DNA of 64,000 nt from Ensifer sp. LCM 4579 (GCF_001854885.1 NZ_MDDV01000018.1:33104-97103), one strand, 5' to 3'; shown: positions 52,482-61,709, counted from the first letter of the stretch. Notes: generated by a model from the sequence alone, not told the origin. A program made the numbers and translations.

Positions 52482-54257
52482 ATGGAACAGAGATTAGCCG
52501 CAGTCATGGCCGCCGATATGTCAGGCTACAGCCGACTGATGGAGGCCGACGAGGCAGGCACGATCGCCCGTCTCAGAACCCATCGCATAGAGTTGATCGA
52601 TCCCGCCATTTCCAAGAACAAGGGGCGGATCATCAAGACAACGGGCGATGGCATGCTCGTGGAATTCCAGAGCGTGACCGATGCGGTCAGATGCGCGGTG
52701 GAGATCCAGCAGCGCATGAAGCGGCGCAATGCCGATGTCCCTCAGGATCGGCGGATCGAGTTCAGAATTGGCATCAATATCGGCGATATCATCTTCGAGG
52801 ACGACGACATATTCGGCGACGGCGTGAACATTGCCGCTCGAGTCGAGCAACTCGCGGATGTGGGCGGCATCTGCATCACCGCTGCGGTGGCGACGCAGAT
52901 TGCCGATCGGCTCGATCTCGTAATCGAGGATCTGGGCGAAAAGAGGCTCAAGAATATCAGCCGCCCTGTTCAGCTCTTCCGCGTTGGCCTCGAAGGTGCC
53001 CCCTCTCCGCCGGAAGATGCGGACACCGTGAAGCGGACCGTTTCGAAACCGTCGATCGTGGTGCTGCCTTTCACCAATATGAGCGGCGATCCCGATCAAG
53101 AGTTCTTCGCCGACGGACTGACCGAAGACATCATCACCGAATTGTCCCGCCGACACGAGCTGTTCGTGATCTCGCGCAATTCGAGCTTCGTCTACAAAAG
53201 CAAGGCCGTGAACCTGCGTGATGTCGCGGAGAAACTCGGGGCCCAGTTCCTGGTGGAAGGGAGCGTCCGCAAGAGCGGCGATCGTGTCCGTGTCACGGTC
53301 CAGCTGATCGATGCGACCAATGACGCGCATATCTGGGCGGACAAGTACGACCGGAAGCTCGACGACATATTCGCGATACAGGACGAAGTAACGGCGGCGA
53401 TCGCGGCCACGCTGCCGGGGCGCGTCGAGGCGGCGCAGCGAGACCAGCTCGAGCGGACGAAGCCCGCGAACATGGCTGCTTACGAGTGCGCTCTTGCTGC
53501 CAAGGTTCTGCATCACAGGGGCACGGTTTCGGACAATGAGCAGGCGCAGGCGCTGATCGAAAGGGCGCTCGAGCTCGATCCGGGTTATGCCCACGCGCAT
53601 GCCTGGCGCGCGTGCATTCTGGGCCAGGCCTGGGTTCATTGCTGGTGCGAGAACAAGGAGGCAACCTGGAACGAAGTAATTGCCGAGCTGGACCGGGCGT
53701 TGGCGCTGGACGACAACGACGCCGACGTGCATCGCATCCTCGCCGCAGTGAATGTGAACAACAACGCGCTGACCACGGCCCGTTACCACCAGGAGCGTGC
53801 GCTTTCGCTCAATCCCAATTACGACCTGGTGGTGGTTCAGCAGGGCGAGTTGCTGACGTGGCTGGGGCGGGCCGAAGAAGGCATCGAATGGATCCGCAAA
53901 GCCATGCGGCTCAATCCGCACCACCCCGAGCGATTCTGGAGCCATCTCGGTAAGGCGCATTTCGCTGCGCGCCAGTATGGCGAGGCGGTCGAAGCCTTCA
54001 TGCATCTCTCCGCGATGGACCACCTCCAGCATGCGTTCCTGGCCGCCTGCTACGGCTGGCTCGGCGACGACATTGCCGCTCAGGCGCATCTGGAGAAAGT
54101 CAGGGCACTCGCTCCCGAATTCGAGATCGATTCATTTCTGGCAAGCATGCATTACGCACAGGAGTCCGACTTTCAACACCTGCGTGAAGGGCTCGTCAAA
54201 GCTGGAAAGAGCCGAGGCGATTTATCGTCGACGACGGATGATATCGCCGCGCAGTGA
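52482..54257 (+). CDS. class III adenylate/guanylate cyclase with TolB-like and TPR domains
   Basis: A 591-residue cytosolic protein from ATG 52482. The cyclase domain covers about 1-170: metal Asp in AADMSGYSRLME, second Asp in TTGDGMLVEF, and FGDGVNIAARVEQLA. Residues about 190-320 (SIVVLPFTNMSGDPDQEFFA) are a TolB-N-like segment, and the C-terminal 250 residues are TPR repeats (LIERALELDPGYAHAHAWRA). This architecture is multiplied in rhizobia. The signal it senses is unknown. It stands alone between the amine oxidase and a repeat. Confidence 0.93.
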   Translation: MEQRLAAVMAADMSGYSRLMEADEAGTIARLRTHRIELIDPAISKNKGRIIKTTGDGMLVEFQSVTDAVRCAVEIQQRMKRRNADVPQDRRIEFRIGINIGDIIFEDDDIFGDGVNIAARVEQLADVGGICITAAVATQIADRLDLVIEDLGEKRLKNISRPVQLFRVGLEGAPSPPEDADTVKRTVSKPSIVVLPFTNMSGDPDQEFFADGLTEDIITELSRRHELFVISRNSSFVYKSKAVNLRDVAEKLGAQFLVEGSVRKSGDRVRVTVQLIDATNDAHIWADKYDRKLDDIFAIQDEVTAAIAATLPGRVEAAQRDQLERTKPANMAAYECALAAKVLHHRGTVSDNEQAQALIERALELDPGYAHAHAWRACILGQAWVHCWCENKEATWNEVIAELDRALALDDNDADVHRILAAVNVNNNALTTARYHQERALSLNPNYDLVVVQQGELLTWLGRAEEGIEWIRKAMRLNPHHPERFWSHLGKAHFAARQYGEAVEAFMHLSAMDHLQHAFLAACYGWLGDDIAAQAHLEKVRALAPEFEIDSFLASMHYAQESDFQHLREGLVKAGKSRGDLSSTTDDIAAQ

Positions 54258-54294
54258 ACCGTCTTCCGCATATGATTGAACGCGACGCGTCCTT

Positions 54295-54394
54295 ACAGCG
54301 CCGCGTCTTATTAGACGCGAAAAGGTCGCTGTAGCACTTTGAATTGCTGCATGTCTTTGTCCTTAAATCGAGGTCGATTCGAGGAGACATGTAG
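54295..54394 (+). repeat. dispersed palindromic mosaic repeat, copy B
   Basis: Composite of a CGCGTCT-TATT-AGACGCG stem (54302-54319) within ACAGCG/CGCTGT, then GCACTTTGAATTGCTGCATG and an imperfect CATGTCT/AGACATG palindrome. It aligns with 59931-60034 (reverse strand) and 8606-8691. It follows the cyclase gene by 37 bp. Confidence 0.85.
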
Positions 54395-54395
54395 T

Positions 54396-54426
54396 AGGTG
54401 CGCCCTGCAAGCTGCAGAGCGCACCT
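54396..54426. terminator. hairpin following the small Pro/Ala-rich protein gene
   Basis: AGGTGCGC/GCGCACCT, an 8-bp stem with an inner CTGCA/TGCAG pair, sits between the repeat and the small gene on the minus strand. On the plus strand it is followed by TTTATT. It could end both the cyclase and the small-protein transcripts. Confidence 0.55.
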
Positions 54427-54438
54427 TTATTGGCGTTC

Positions 54439-54648
54439 TTATTGCGCTGGCGTCGCGGGTGCGGGCTCGGCCGGTGCAGGCGTCGCAGGCGCAGGCTCGG
54501 CGGGTGCGGGCGTCGTCGGCGCAGGCTCGGTCGCGGTAGGTGCGGGAGGCGTTTCCGTCGTCGGCGGATTTGCCCGGGGTATCAAGAAAATAACGGCGAT
54601 GATGACAATCGCGATCACTACGATTCCGATGATCATGTTTCTGCTCAT
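54439..54648 (-). CDS. small single-span membrane protein with Pro/Ala/Thr repeat tail
   Basis: A 69-residue protein from ATG 54648: one membrane helix (MIIGIVVIAIVIIAVIFLI) then a low-complexity tail of imperfect PAPAEPAPAT repeats, which should lie in the periplasm or cell wall space. GGAGG lies 10 bases before the start on the minus strand. The repeat is visible in the DNA as tandem units. Such small proteins are common in rhizobia and of unknown function. In-frame codons upstream of ATG 54648 are not supported. Confidence 0.75.
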   Translation of the reverse strand: MSRNMIIGIVVIAIVIIAVIFLIPRANPPTTETPPAPTATEPAPTTPAPAEPAPATPAPAEPAPATPAQ

Positions 54649-54855
54649 TGGCAAGTTCCTCCGATCATCGAGACCATCATGGGTTGATGGCCTCGAGTGA
54701 TTATTGAAGCAGACGACCTGTTTTTGCAATTGAAGATCAATATCGGGCTGAAACGAAGCCACGCTCGGGCGCCGCGCTTCGGACCTGATGCGCAGGGTTG
54801 CGGCAACTTGTCCCCGCGCTTCCAGCGATTCCTCGCCAATGGCGGAAATTTATGA

Positions 54856-54900
54856 GAAAAGGTTTTCGCATATTGACGTTCACTATGGGAAAAGGTTTTC
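54856..54900. promoter_or_regulatory. tandem GAAAAGGTTTTC operators upstream of the LacI gene
   Basis: GAAAAGGTTTTC occurs at 54856-54867 and again at 54889-54900, 33 bp apart, about three helical turns. Each is the symmetric form GAAAA-NN-TTTTC. The second ends 27 bp before the LacI start codon, consistent with autoregulation by looping or cooperative binding. Confidence 0.7.
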
Positions 54901-54927
54901 TCATGTCGAACTGGTGGGAGGGTCAGC

Positions 54928-55947
54928 TTGAATAGGCAACGGAGCATGAGCGGGCGCGTGACGATACGCGATCTCGCCCGCGCGGCGGGTGTCAGCGTTT
55001 CGACCGCGTCGAAAGCTTTGAACGACAATGGCCGCATGGCCGACGAGACGCGGGCGCGCATCAAGCGAATCGCGAGCGAGATCGGCTTTCGGCCGAACGC
55101 GCTCGCCCGCGGGTTGCTCTCCAGCCGGTCGTTCACGGTCGGGCTTTTGACGAACGACACATACGGACGCTTCACACTGCCGGTGATGGCCGGCATTTCC
55201 GAGGCGCTGGTCGATCACGGCGTTTCGGTCTTTCTCTGCGCGATCGAGGATGATCCCGCGCTCGGCAAGATTCATGTCGACGCCATGCTGGACAAGCAGG
55301 TGGACGGCATTATCGCGACAGGCAAGCGAGTCGACAGGTCTCTCCCGGTCGATCTCGCCGGCCTGCCGGTGCCGGTTGTCTATGCGTTTACGGCCGGGAC
55401 CCCCGACAGCGTGACATTCACGGCCGATGATGCGCAAGGGGCAGGGCTTGCAACCGCATGGCTGAGGGAGATCGGCCGTCGCAGGCTGGCGCATGTCACG
55501 GGGCCCGAGGATTTCGCGTCGGTGCGCGAGCGCGCCTTCGCCTTCGCCAGCGAGGCAGGCGGGAATGCGCCGATCCTCTACGGCGTCTGGTCGGAGAGCT
55601 GGGGGCATGAGGCGGTCGCCAGGCTCTGGGATGACGGCGGTGAACGGCCGGACGGCATCTTCTGCGGCAATGATCAGATTGCCCGCGGCGTGATCGATGC
55701 GCTCCGGGAGCGAGGCGTCAAGGTGCCCGGCGACGTGGCCGTCATCGGCTTCGACAATTGGGAAATCCTGGCGCAACAGACCCGTCCGCCGCTGACGACG
55801 GTCGACATGAACCTGAAGGAACTCGGCAGGGAGGCCGGGTTGATGGTGCTTTCGCTCGCGGAAGGGCGAACCGTCGAGCCCGGCCTGCGCAAGCTCCCCT
55901 GCAAGCTTGTCGTCCGGCAGTCCTGCGGCGGAGCCCGTTACGCCTGA
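54928..55947 (+). CDS. LacI-family regulator (orphan)
   Basis: A 339-residue LacI protein: HTH VTIRDLARAAGVSVSTASKA with hinge ALARGLLSSRSFTVGLL, then a periplasmic-binding-like sugar domain (GFDNWEILAQQTRPPLTTVD). A TTG start at 54928 is chosen because GGGAGGG lies 5 bases upstream; ATG 54946 is the alternative. No sugar operon adjoins it in the window; its neighbours are a small membrane protein gene on one side and a convergent AraC gene on the other. Its target is unknown. Confidence 0.88.
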   Translation: MNRQRSMSGRVTIRDLARAAGVSVSTASKALNDNGRMADETRARIKRIASEIGFRPNALARGLLSSRSFTVGLLTNDTYGRFTLPVMAGISEALVDHGVSVFLCAIEDDPALGKIHVDAMLDKQVDGIIATGKRVDRSLPVDLAGLPVPVVYAFTAGTPDSVTFTADDAQGAGLATAWLREIGRRRLAHVTGPEDFASVRERAFAFASEAGGNAPILYGVWSESWGHEAVARLWDDGGERPDGIFCGNDQIARGVIDALRERGVKVPGDVAVIGFDNWEILAQQTRPPLTTVDMNLKELGREAGLMVLSLAEGRTVEPGLRKLPCKLVVRQSCGGARYA

Positions 55948-56031
55948 ACGACGGCGACTGAAACGAGGAGGAAGGAGCCGGCCTCGGTGAACCCGGTCTC
56001 ACGGCAGGCGGCAATCCCTTGACGGTGCATT

Positions 56032-57024
56032 CTACGCGCCTGCCTCCGGTCCCTTGCCAGTGCGCAAAGTTTGCGAGGGCAGCACCCCGAACCTTTTCTT
56101 GTAGTCCGCGGCGAAGCGGCCAAGATGCGTGAAGCCCCATTTCAGGGCAACGTCGGCAATGCTCTGCACCCCATGTCCGTTCATCAGGTCCTGATGGGCG
56201 GCGGTCAACCGAATCTCGAGAAGATAGGCCATGGGTGTCGTCATGCGGAATTGACGGAAACCCTGCTGCAAAGTGCGTAGGCTCACCTTGGCCGCGGCGG
56301 CAATGTCGTCCATGGAGATCGGTTCGGAGATGTTGGCGTGCATGAAGTCTATCGCCCATTTCACATGCCGCGGAGCGGGCAAGGGCGCAGCCGTCGCAAG
56401 CTGATCCGAATAGCGGTGCTGAGCAGCTTCCAGGATCAGGTGCGTGACGGCATCGCAAATCGAGGCAAGCGCCATCGGGGATTGCCTGAGCGGGGCGTCT
56501 CCGCGCAGGCCGTTGCACGCCGTTTCGACAAGTTGCGTGAGGGCCAGCCCGGGCCCAGTCCCCAGTTCGATATAGGGGTGGAATTCGAGATCGCCGTTGA
56601 CCGACCGTTCCAGCATCCTGGTCAAATGAGTGGCAAGCTTGCGATGGTCGATGAACAGCGCGAGGTGCTGTCGTGGTCCGAAGATCTGGACGCTTGCGCT
56701 ACGCGTGCCGTCGATGATCGTTCCCTGCCCCGGTGCCGACAGGATCTGGCGCATGCCGGGATCGAAGACTGCCTTCCCGAGGGTCGGCAGAAAGATCATA
56801 AGCTTGTTGCTCTCCGCCTGCCGAGTGCATTGAAAGATCCCCTCATAGGAGCAACGGGCGAAGGATACCGTGCCCGTCGAAAAGAATTCGCAGTCGAACG
56901 ACAAAGATCCGCCGCTCAGCGTTTCGACCCTTATGGGCGAAATTCGTGTGGACAATGCAGCTTCAAGTTCCTCCGCGCCGGTGCCACGAAAGGACGTCGC
57001 CGCGTGAAAATGCACTTTGTCCAC
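56032..57024 (-). CDS. AraC-family regulator (AraC_binding_2-like)
   Basis: A 330-residue protein with an AraC-binding-2-like N-terminal domain and a C-terminal double HTH (MDDIAAAAKVSLRTLQQGFR, then ADVALKWGFTHLGRFAADYK). It is convergent with the LacI gene and divergent from the ABC/beta-propeller cluster that starts 645 bp away. It could regulate that cluster, but nothing beyond position supports it. The start ATG is used as the first good methionine. Confidence 0.85.
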   Translation of the reverse strand: MDKVHFHAATSFRGTGAEELEAALSTRISPIRVETLSGGSLSFDCEFFSTGTVSFARCSYEGIFQCTRQAESNKLMIFLPTLGKAVFDPGMRQILSAPGQGTIIDGTRSASVQIFGPRQHLALFIDHRKLATHLTRMLERSVNGDLEFHPYIELGTGPGLALTQLVETACNGLRGDAPLRQSPMALASICDAVTHLILEAAQHRYSDQLATAAPLPAPRHVKWAIDFMHANISEPISMDDIAAAAKVSLRTLQQGFRQFRMTTPMAYLLEIRLTAAHQDLMNGHGVQSIADVALKWGFTHLGRFAADYKKRFGVLPSQTLRTGKGPEAGA

Positions 57025-57668
57025 CTCGATCCCATCTCCATTGCCGGCGGGATGAGGTGTTCTGGCCCTCGCTGGAGAGGCGTCCGGCTCCGCAGCCTCT
57101 GCGGCGGCGCCGAGCCCTTGCCTCTTACTTTCGGGTCAGATGGAATCCCGCCGAATTCATTCGCCGCGAACGAATGATCGCGCCGGGACATTCCTTGTTC
57201 CGTAAGAATTAAAGCACCACCAAAAACATCGCTGCTTGAGAATATCTTCTCGCAATGTGGATATGAAATGCGGTATCTGGATATTTAAGACGCAAATCCA
57301 AACAACACTATCATGTTCTAACGAAAGTTCGGCGGGCCGTTTGTCCGATTAACTAACGTCTTGATCATTCGCGTGCAAGCGAGCTCATTATTTTACGAAT
57401 TGTTGGCGCGATCGAGAGGCGGTCCCGCCAGGGGTACATGCGCCATCGCCATCGAGCCCCGGGCGCCAGACAGAACATCCTGTGATTGCGTGCGGCGGTG
57501 GACGCTGCCGGCCAGTCCCGTCCGGGCGGCGCCATGGGCGTGCACTACCGTTTCCGATTTCCGTTTGAAATCCGAGACATCTCGGTTAAGCTGCTTGCCG
57601 CACCGGGAACTGCACAGATGCGATTCGCGTCGAAGATGGTGTATTCCCTTGAACAAGGGGGACATGCG
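57025..57668. other. 644-bp divergent intergenic region, no gene recognised
   Basis: No convincing coding frame. The part 57200-57370 is AT-richer and probably holds the divergent promoters; GAGAA-TATC-TTCTC (57238-57251) and two TGGATAT copies nearby are possible binding sites. CCGAGA-CA-TCTCGG (57572-57585) is a short hairpin nearer the next gene. No firm -35/-10 pair was assigned. Confidence 0.4.
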
Positions 57669-58901
57669 GTGCTCTGCACGCTCCGGCGTTTTGCCTTCTT
57701 TGTCGTTGCGGTTTCAAGTCTTTCCAACGCCGTTGCGCAGGAGCCCTCGCTTGCGCCCGCCAACGGGGCTGAAGCCGGACAGATCACGGAAATAAAGGTG
57801 GGCTATCTTCGAGCCTATGCGCCCCAGCTTGCCCTTTCTGTGTTGGACGTGCCGCCGCGCGACGAAGGTGTCGCGGGGGCAGAGGTGGCGATCGGCGACA
57901 ACAACACGACCGGTCGCTTTCTTGGTCAGAAGTTCACGCTTCACGTGACGGAGGTAAAGCCGGATGCGGATGTGGTTCCCGCCTTCGACGACCTGGTGCA
58001 AAGGGGGGCCTTCTACATTCTTGCGGATCTCTCGGCGACGCAGCTTCTGTCGATCGCCGATCTTGCTCGCGACAAGGGTGTCCTGATCCTCAATGTGGGC
58101 GCCACCGACGACCGTCTGCGCGAGGAGGAGTGCCGGGCGAACGTCTTCCACACGGCGCCGACCCGCACCATGCTCGCCGACGGGCTGGCGCAATACCTGA
58201 TCTGGAAGCAGTGGCGCCGATGGGTGCTGGTCTACGGCTCGCATGAGCCCGACAAGCTGTTCGCGGATGCGCTCCGACGTGCGGCCACGCGCTTCGGCGG
58301 CGAGATCGTCGCGGAAAAGCAGTTTACCGACACCGGCACGGCGCGGCGGACCGACAGCGGCGTGGTTCAGATTCAGCGACAGATTCCGGTCTTCACGCAG
58401 GGGTTCCCCGAACACGATGTGCTGCTGGTGGCAGACGAGAGCGAGGTCTTCGGGACCTATGTGCCGTACCGCACCTGGGTTCCGCGGCCGGTGGCGGGGA
58501 CGGCCGGTCTGATCCCATCCGCCTGGCATCCGGCCAGCGAGCAATGGGGCGGCACGCAGATACAGAACCGTTTCGCCAAGGCGAGCGGCAGAAGGATGCT
58601 ATCGAAGGACATGGCTGCCTGGACGGCGGGGAGGATAATCGGCGAGGCCGCCACGCGCACGCAAAGTGCGGATCCGGAAACGCTTGCGGAGTTCATTCGC
58701 GACGGTGATTTCTCGGTCGCCGCTTTCAAAGGGCAGAAGCTGACCTTCCGAAAATGGAATTGGCAATTGCGCCAGCCGATTTTTTTGGGAGATGGCCGTT
58801 CCGTCGTGTCGACGTCGCCCCAGGAAGGCTTCTTGCATCAGATCACAGATCTAGACACCCTCGGTATCGATCAGCCGGAGACCCGATGTGCGCTGAAATA
58901 A
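57669..58901 (+). CDS. PQQ-system ABC transporter substrate-binding protein (PQQ_ABC_bind / LutA-like)
   Basis: A 410-residue periplasmic binding protein. The GTG at 57669 follows AGGGGG by 7 bases and begins a clean signal peptide (LCTLRRFAFFVVAVSSLSNAVAQ); longer in-frame starts are less likely. The body is a type-I periplasmic binding fold beginning ITEIKVGYLRAYAPQLALSV, found in gene sets that accompany PQQ-dependent alcohol dehydrogenases. The lanthanide uptake clusters (lut) and ped clusters encode such proteins. The ligand, whether a metal complex or an organic molecule, is not shown by the sequence. Confidence 0.85.
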   Translation: MLCTLRRFAFFVVAVSSLSNAVAQEPSLAPANGAEAGQITEIKVGYLRAYAPQLALSVLDVPPRDEGVAGAEVAIGDNNTTGRFLGQKFTLHVTEVKPDADVVPAFDDLVQRGAFYILADLSATQLLSIADLARDKGVLILNVGATDDRLREEECRANVFHTAPTRTMLADGLAQYLIWKQWRRWVLVYGSHEPDKLFADALRRAATRFGGEIVAEKQFTDTGTARRTDSGVVQIQRQIPVFTQGFPEHDVLLVADESEVFGTYVPYRTWVPRPVAGTAGLIPSAWHPASEQWGGTQIQNRFAKASGRRMLSKDMAAWTAGRIIGEAATRTQSADPETLAEFIRDGDFSVAAFKGQKLTFRKWNWQLRQPIFLGDGRSVVSTSPQEGFLHQITDLDTLGIDQPETRCALK

Positions 58902-58920
58902 CCCAGACGGAGATGGCCAG

Positions 58921-59898
58921 ATGCTGCGAAGACTGACCGTTCTTATCGCCGGACCTGCCCTGGCGGCGAGCATGAGTGTCCCGGCCTGCGCTTACATGGT
59001 CTACGTATCCAACGAAAGGGACAACACGGTGAGCGTCGTCGACTCGACCACGATGGAGGTGGTCCACACGATCAATGTCGGCCAGCGCCCGCGCGGCATC
59101 ACAATTTCGCACGACGGCAAGCTCATCTATCTGTGTGCAAGCGACGACGACACGATCCAGATCATCGATACGGCCAGCTACCAGATCGTGGGAACCCTGC
59201 CGTCCGGACCAGACCCCGAGCTGTTCGTTCTCTCCCCTGACGGGAAAACGCTCTACGTGGCCAATGAGGACGACAATCTGGTCACCGTCATCGATCTCGA
59301 AAGCAGGAGCGTGCGGACGGAAATCCCTGTCGGCGTCGAACCCGAAGGGATGGGCATCAGTCCGGATGGAAAGGCGCTCGTCAACACCTCTGAAACGACC
59401 AACATGGCGCATTTCATCGACACCGGAACCCACGAGATCACCTCTAATGTTCTGGTCGATACCCGGCCGCGGTTCGCCGAGTTCAAGTCCGACAACTCGG
59501 AGGTATGGGTCAGCGCGGAGATCGGCGGCACCGTCTCCGTCATCGATAGTGCAAGCCACGAGATAAAGCACAAGATCACGTTCGAAATTCCCGGCCTGCG
59601 CGCGGAATCGATCCAGCCGGTCGGCGTGCGCATCACGGCCGATGGAATGAAAGCCTATGTTGCGCTCGGCCCCGCCAATCGGGTGGCCGTCGTCAACGCG
59701 AAAACCTACGAGGTCGAGAAATATGTGCTGGTCGGACAGCGGGTCTGGCAGCTCGCCTTCACGCCCGACCAGAAAATGGTCATCAGCACCAACGGCGTTT
59801 CGAACGATATCACGTTCATCGACGTTGCTAAGGATGAGGCAATGCAGTCCGTGACCGTCGGGGCGCTGCCCTGGGGTGTGGTGGTGCACCCGAACTAA
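58921..59898 (+). CDS. exported YVTN beta-propeller protein (PQQ-system associated)
   Basis: A 325-residue secreted protein with a signal peptide (RLTVLIAGPALAASMSVPACA) and repeats of the YVTN type: YVSNERDNTVSVVDSTTMEV, LYVANEDDNLVTVIDLES and so on, with seven blades expected. The family is described as PQQ-dependent catabolism-associated beta-propeller. It lies 19 bp after the binding protein gene. It may bind a periplasmic partner or metal. Confidence 0.88.
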   Translation: MLRRLTVLIAGPALAASMSVPACAYMVYVSNERDNTVSVVDSTTMEVVHTINVGQRPRGITISHDGKLIYLCASDDDTIQIIDTASYQIVGTLPSGPDPELFVLSPDGKTLYVANEDDNLVTVIDLESRSVRTEIPVGVEPEGMGISPDGKALVNTSETTNMAHFIDTGTHEITSNVLVDTRPRFAEFKSDNSEVWVSAEIGGTVSVIDSASHEIKHKITFEIPGLRAESIQPVGVRITADGMKAYVALGPANRVAVVNAKTYEVEKYVLVGQRVWQLAFTPDQKMVISTNGVSNDITFIDVAKDEAMQSVTVGALPWGVVVHPN

Positions 59899-59930
59899 AG
59901 GCGCTGGGCGGACGGTTGTGCTTTATTGTG

Positions 59931-60034
59931 CTGCTGCATGTCTCCTTTAATCGACCCGATTCAAGGAGACATGCAGCAATACCAAGTGCTACAGCGACCT
60001 TTGCGCGCCTTGCATAAGACGCGCGGCGCTGTAG
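59931..60034 (-). repeat. dispersed palindromic mosaic repeat, copy C, inside an operon
   Basis: The element contains two palindromes: TGCTGCATGTCTCCTT (59932-59947) with its exact 16-bp partner (59963-59978), and CTACAGCG/CGCTGTAG (59989-59996, 60027-60034). It lies in reverse orientation to copies A and B and sits in the 153-bp space between two same-strand genes, ending at the ribosome site of the ATPase gene. Confidence 0.88.
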
Positions 60035-60051
60035 GGGAGGAACACGGCGCC

Positions 60052-60840
60052 ATGCGGCATGTCAAGGCGAATGAGGCAGCGAGTTTGCCTGCCGCGCTTG
60101 CGGTGTCGGCGGTCAGCCATGCCTATGGCCAAAAGCAGGTTTTGTCCGATGTCTCCTTCTCGATTGCACGGGGGTGCTTTGCAGTCCTGCTCGGCCTCAA
60201 CGGCGCCGGCAAGACGACCCTGTTCTCGTTGATCAGTAATCTTTACGACACGCGCCGTGGTACGATCCGCATCTTCGGCCATGATGTCAGCCGGGAGCCC
60301 GGCGAGGCGCTGCGTCGGCTAGGCATCGTGTTTCAAGCGCGTACTCTCGATCTCGATCTCAGCCTCTGCCAAAATCTTTCCTATCACGCATCGCTGCACG
60401 GCATCGGGCGGACGGAGGCCTTGTCGCGGATCAAAACGCTGCTTGCTCAGATGGACATGGGCGACCGGCTGCACGACAAGGCACGTAGCCTCTCCGGCGG
60501 GCAGATGCGTCGCGTCGAAATTGCGCGCGCTCTTTTGCATCGGCCGCCGCTTCTGCTGCTCGACGAGCCGACCGTCGGGCTGGACATTCAGTCGCGCGCC
60601 GAGATTCTTTCGACCATCCGTGAGCTTGTGCTTGCCGACGGTATCAGCGTGTTTTGGGCGACCCATCTCATCGACGAGGTCGAAGACGGCGACCATCTGA
60701 TCGCACTCCACCACGGCAGGGTGCTCGCTGATGGCAGGGTCGACGAGGTCGTCCGCTCCTGTGGCGTCACCGACATTGGCGCGGCATTCGCCATGTTGAG
60801 CGGGGTCGCTCCGGTTCAGGCGGGGGGAGAGCATCGATGA
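60052..60840 (+). CDS. PQQ-system ABC transporter ATP-binding protein (PQQ_ABC_ATP / LutE-like)
   Basis: A 262-residue ATPase. Walker A GLNGAGKTT, signature LSGGQMRRVEIARAL, Walker B LLLLDEPTVGLD, and H-loop WATHLIDEV. The first 40 or so codons of the longer frame lie in the repeat, so ATG 60052 is used; GGGGAGG lies 11 bases upstream, slightly far. It overlaps the permease gene by 4 bp. Confidence 0.9.
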   Translation: MRHVKANEAASLPAALAVSAVSHAYGQKQVLSDVSFSIARGCFAVLLGLNGAGKTTLFSLISNLYDTRRGTIRIFGHDVSREPGEALRRLGIVFQARTLDLDLSLCQNLSYHASLHGIGRTEALSRIKTLLAQMDMGDRLHDKARSLSGGQMRRVEIARALLHRPPLLLLDEPTVGLDIQSRAEILSTIRELVLADGISVFWATHLIDEVEDGDHLIALHHGRVLADGRVDEVVRSCGVTDIGAAFAMLSGVAPVQAGGEHR

Positions 60841-61709
60841 CCGTGCAATCTGTCACGGATCGCATCCCGGGCGGCCCCAATGGCCCAAAGGGTTTCCGCG
60901 CCCGTCAGTATTTCGTCTGCCTCAAAGGTATCCTGCTCCGGGAGGGGCTTCGCTTTCTCAATCAGCGAGAGCGCTTCGTCTCGTCCTTGGTCCGACCGCT
61001 TCTGTGGCTCTTCGTCTTCGCCGCCGGCTTCCGTCAGGTTCTTGGCGTCTCCATCATCCCGCCCTACAAGACCTATGTGATGTACGAGGTCTACATCACC
61101 CCCGGTCTGTGCGGCATGATCCTGTTGTTCAGCGGCATGCAGTCGTCACTCTCGATGGTCTATGATCGGGAGATGGGGAACATGCGGACGCTGCTGGTCA
61201 GCCCGTTCCCGCGCTGGTTCCTGCTGTCGTCGAAGCTGCTCGCAGGCGTCACCGTATCCATCATGCAAGTCTATGCCTTTCTGGCCGTCGCCTGGTTCTG
61301 GGGCGTCAAGCCACCATGGACCGGCTATCTGCTTATGCTGCCTGCGCTGTTCCTGTCCGGAATGATGCTGTGCTCCCTCGGCATGCTCCTTTCCTCGGTG
61401 ATCAAGCAACTGGAGAACTTCGCGGGCATCATGAACTTCGTGATCTTCCCGATGTATTTTGCCTCGTCCGCGCTCTACCCGCTTTGGCGAATTCAGGAGT
61501 CAAGCCCGCTTCTCTATAAGATCTGCCTGGCGAATCCGTTTACCTACGCGGTCGAACTGATTCGCTTCGCTCTCTATGGACAGGTTGACTGGAAATCGCT
61601 GATGGTCGTGGTGGCCGTCACCATACTATTTCTTGGTGGCGCGATTCTCGCCTACGATCCGTCGAAGGGATTGCTCAGCCGCAAGCAGGATATCGGAGGA
61701 AATGCCTGA
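60837..61709 (+). CDS. PQQ-system ABC transporter permease (ABC-2 type, PedC/LutF-like)
   Basis: A 290-residue ABC-2 type membrane protein with six predicted spans and the LVSPFPRWFLLSSKLLAGVT coupling region. The family, described as alcohol ABC transporter permease PedC, acts with the preceding ATPase. ABC-2 permeases are usually exporters, which is odd beside a periplasmic binding protein. Start overlaps the ATPase stop and its own end overlaps the next gene by one base. Confidence 0.9.
   Translation: MTVQSVTDRIPGGPNGPKGFRARQYFVCLKGILLREGLRFLNQRERFVSSLVRPLLWLFVFAAGFRQVLGVSIIPPYKTYVMYEVYITPGLCGMILLFSGMQSSLSMVYDREMGNMRTLLVSPFPRWFLLSSKLLAGVTVSIMQVYAFLAVAWFWGVKPPWTGYLLMLPALFLSGMMLCSLGMLLSSVIKQLENFAGIMNFVIFPMYFASSALYPLWRIQESSPLLYKICLANPFTYAVELIRFALYGQVDWKSLMVVVAVTILFLGGAILAYDPSKGLLSRKQDIGGNA

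Noticed and set aside
54440-54550. Tandem short repeats that could suggest a CRISPR or satellite
   Set aside because: They are short imperfect coding repeats giving Pro-Ala-Glu/Thr units; no spacers of uniform length are present.
54430-54687. Plus-strand Arg/Gly-rich frame over the small Pro/Ala protein
   Set aside because: The Arg runs arise from reading the Pro/Ala repeat DNA in the wrong direction; the minus-strand frame has a ribosome site and a membrane helix.
59926-60051. An N-terminal extension of the PQQ-system ATPase
   Set aside because: The added residues are encoded by palindromic repeat copy C and are Cys- and Gln-rich without similarity to ABC proteins.
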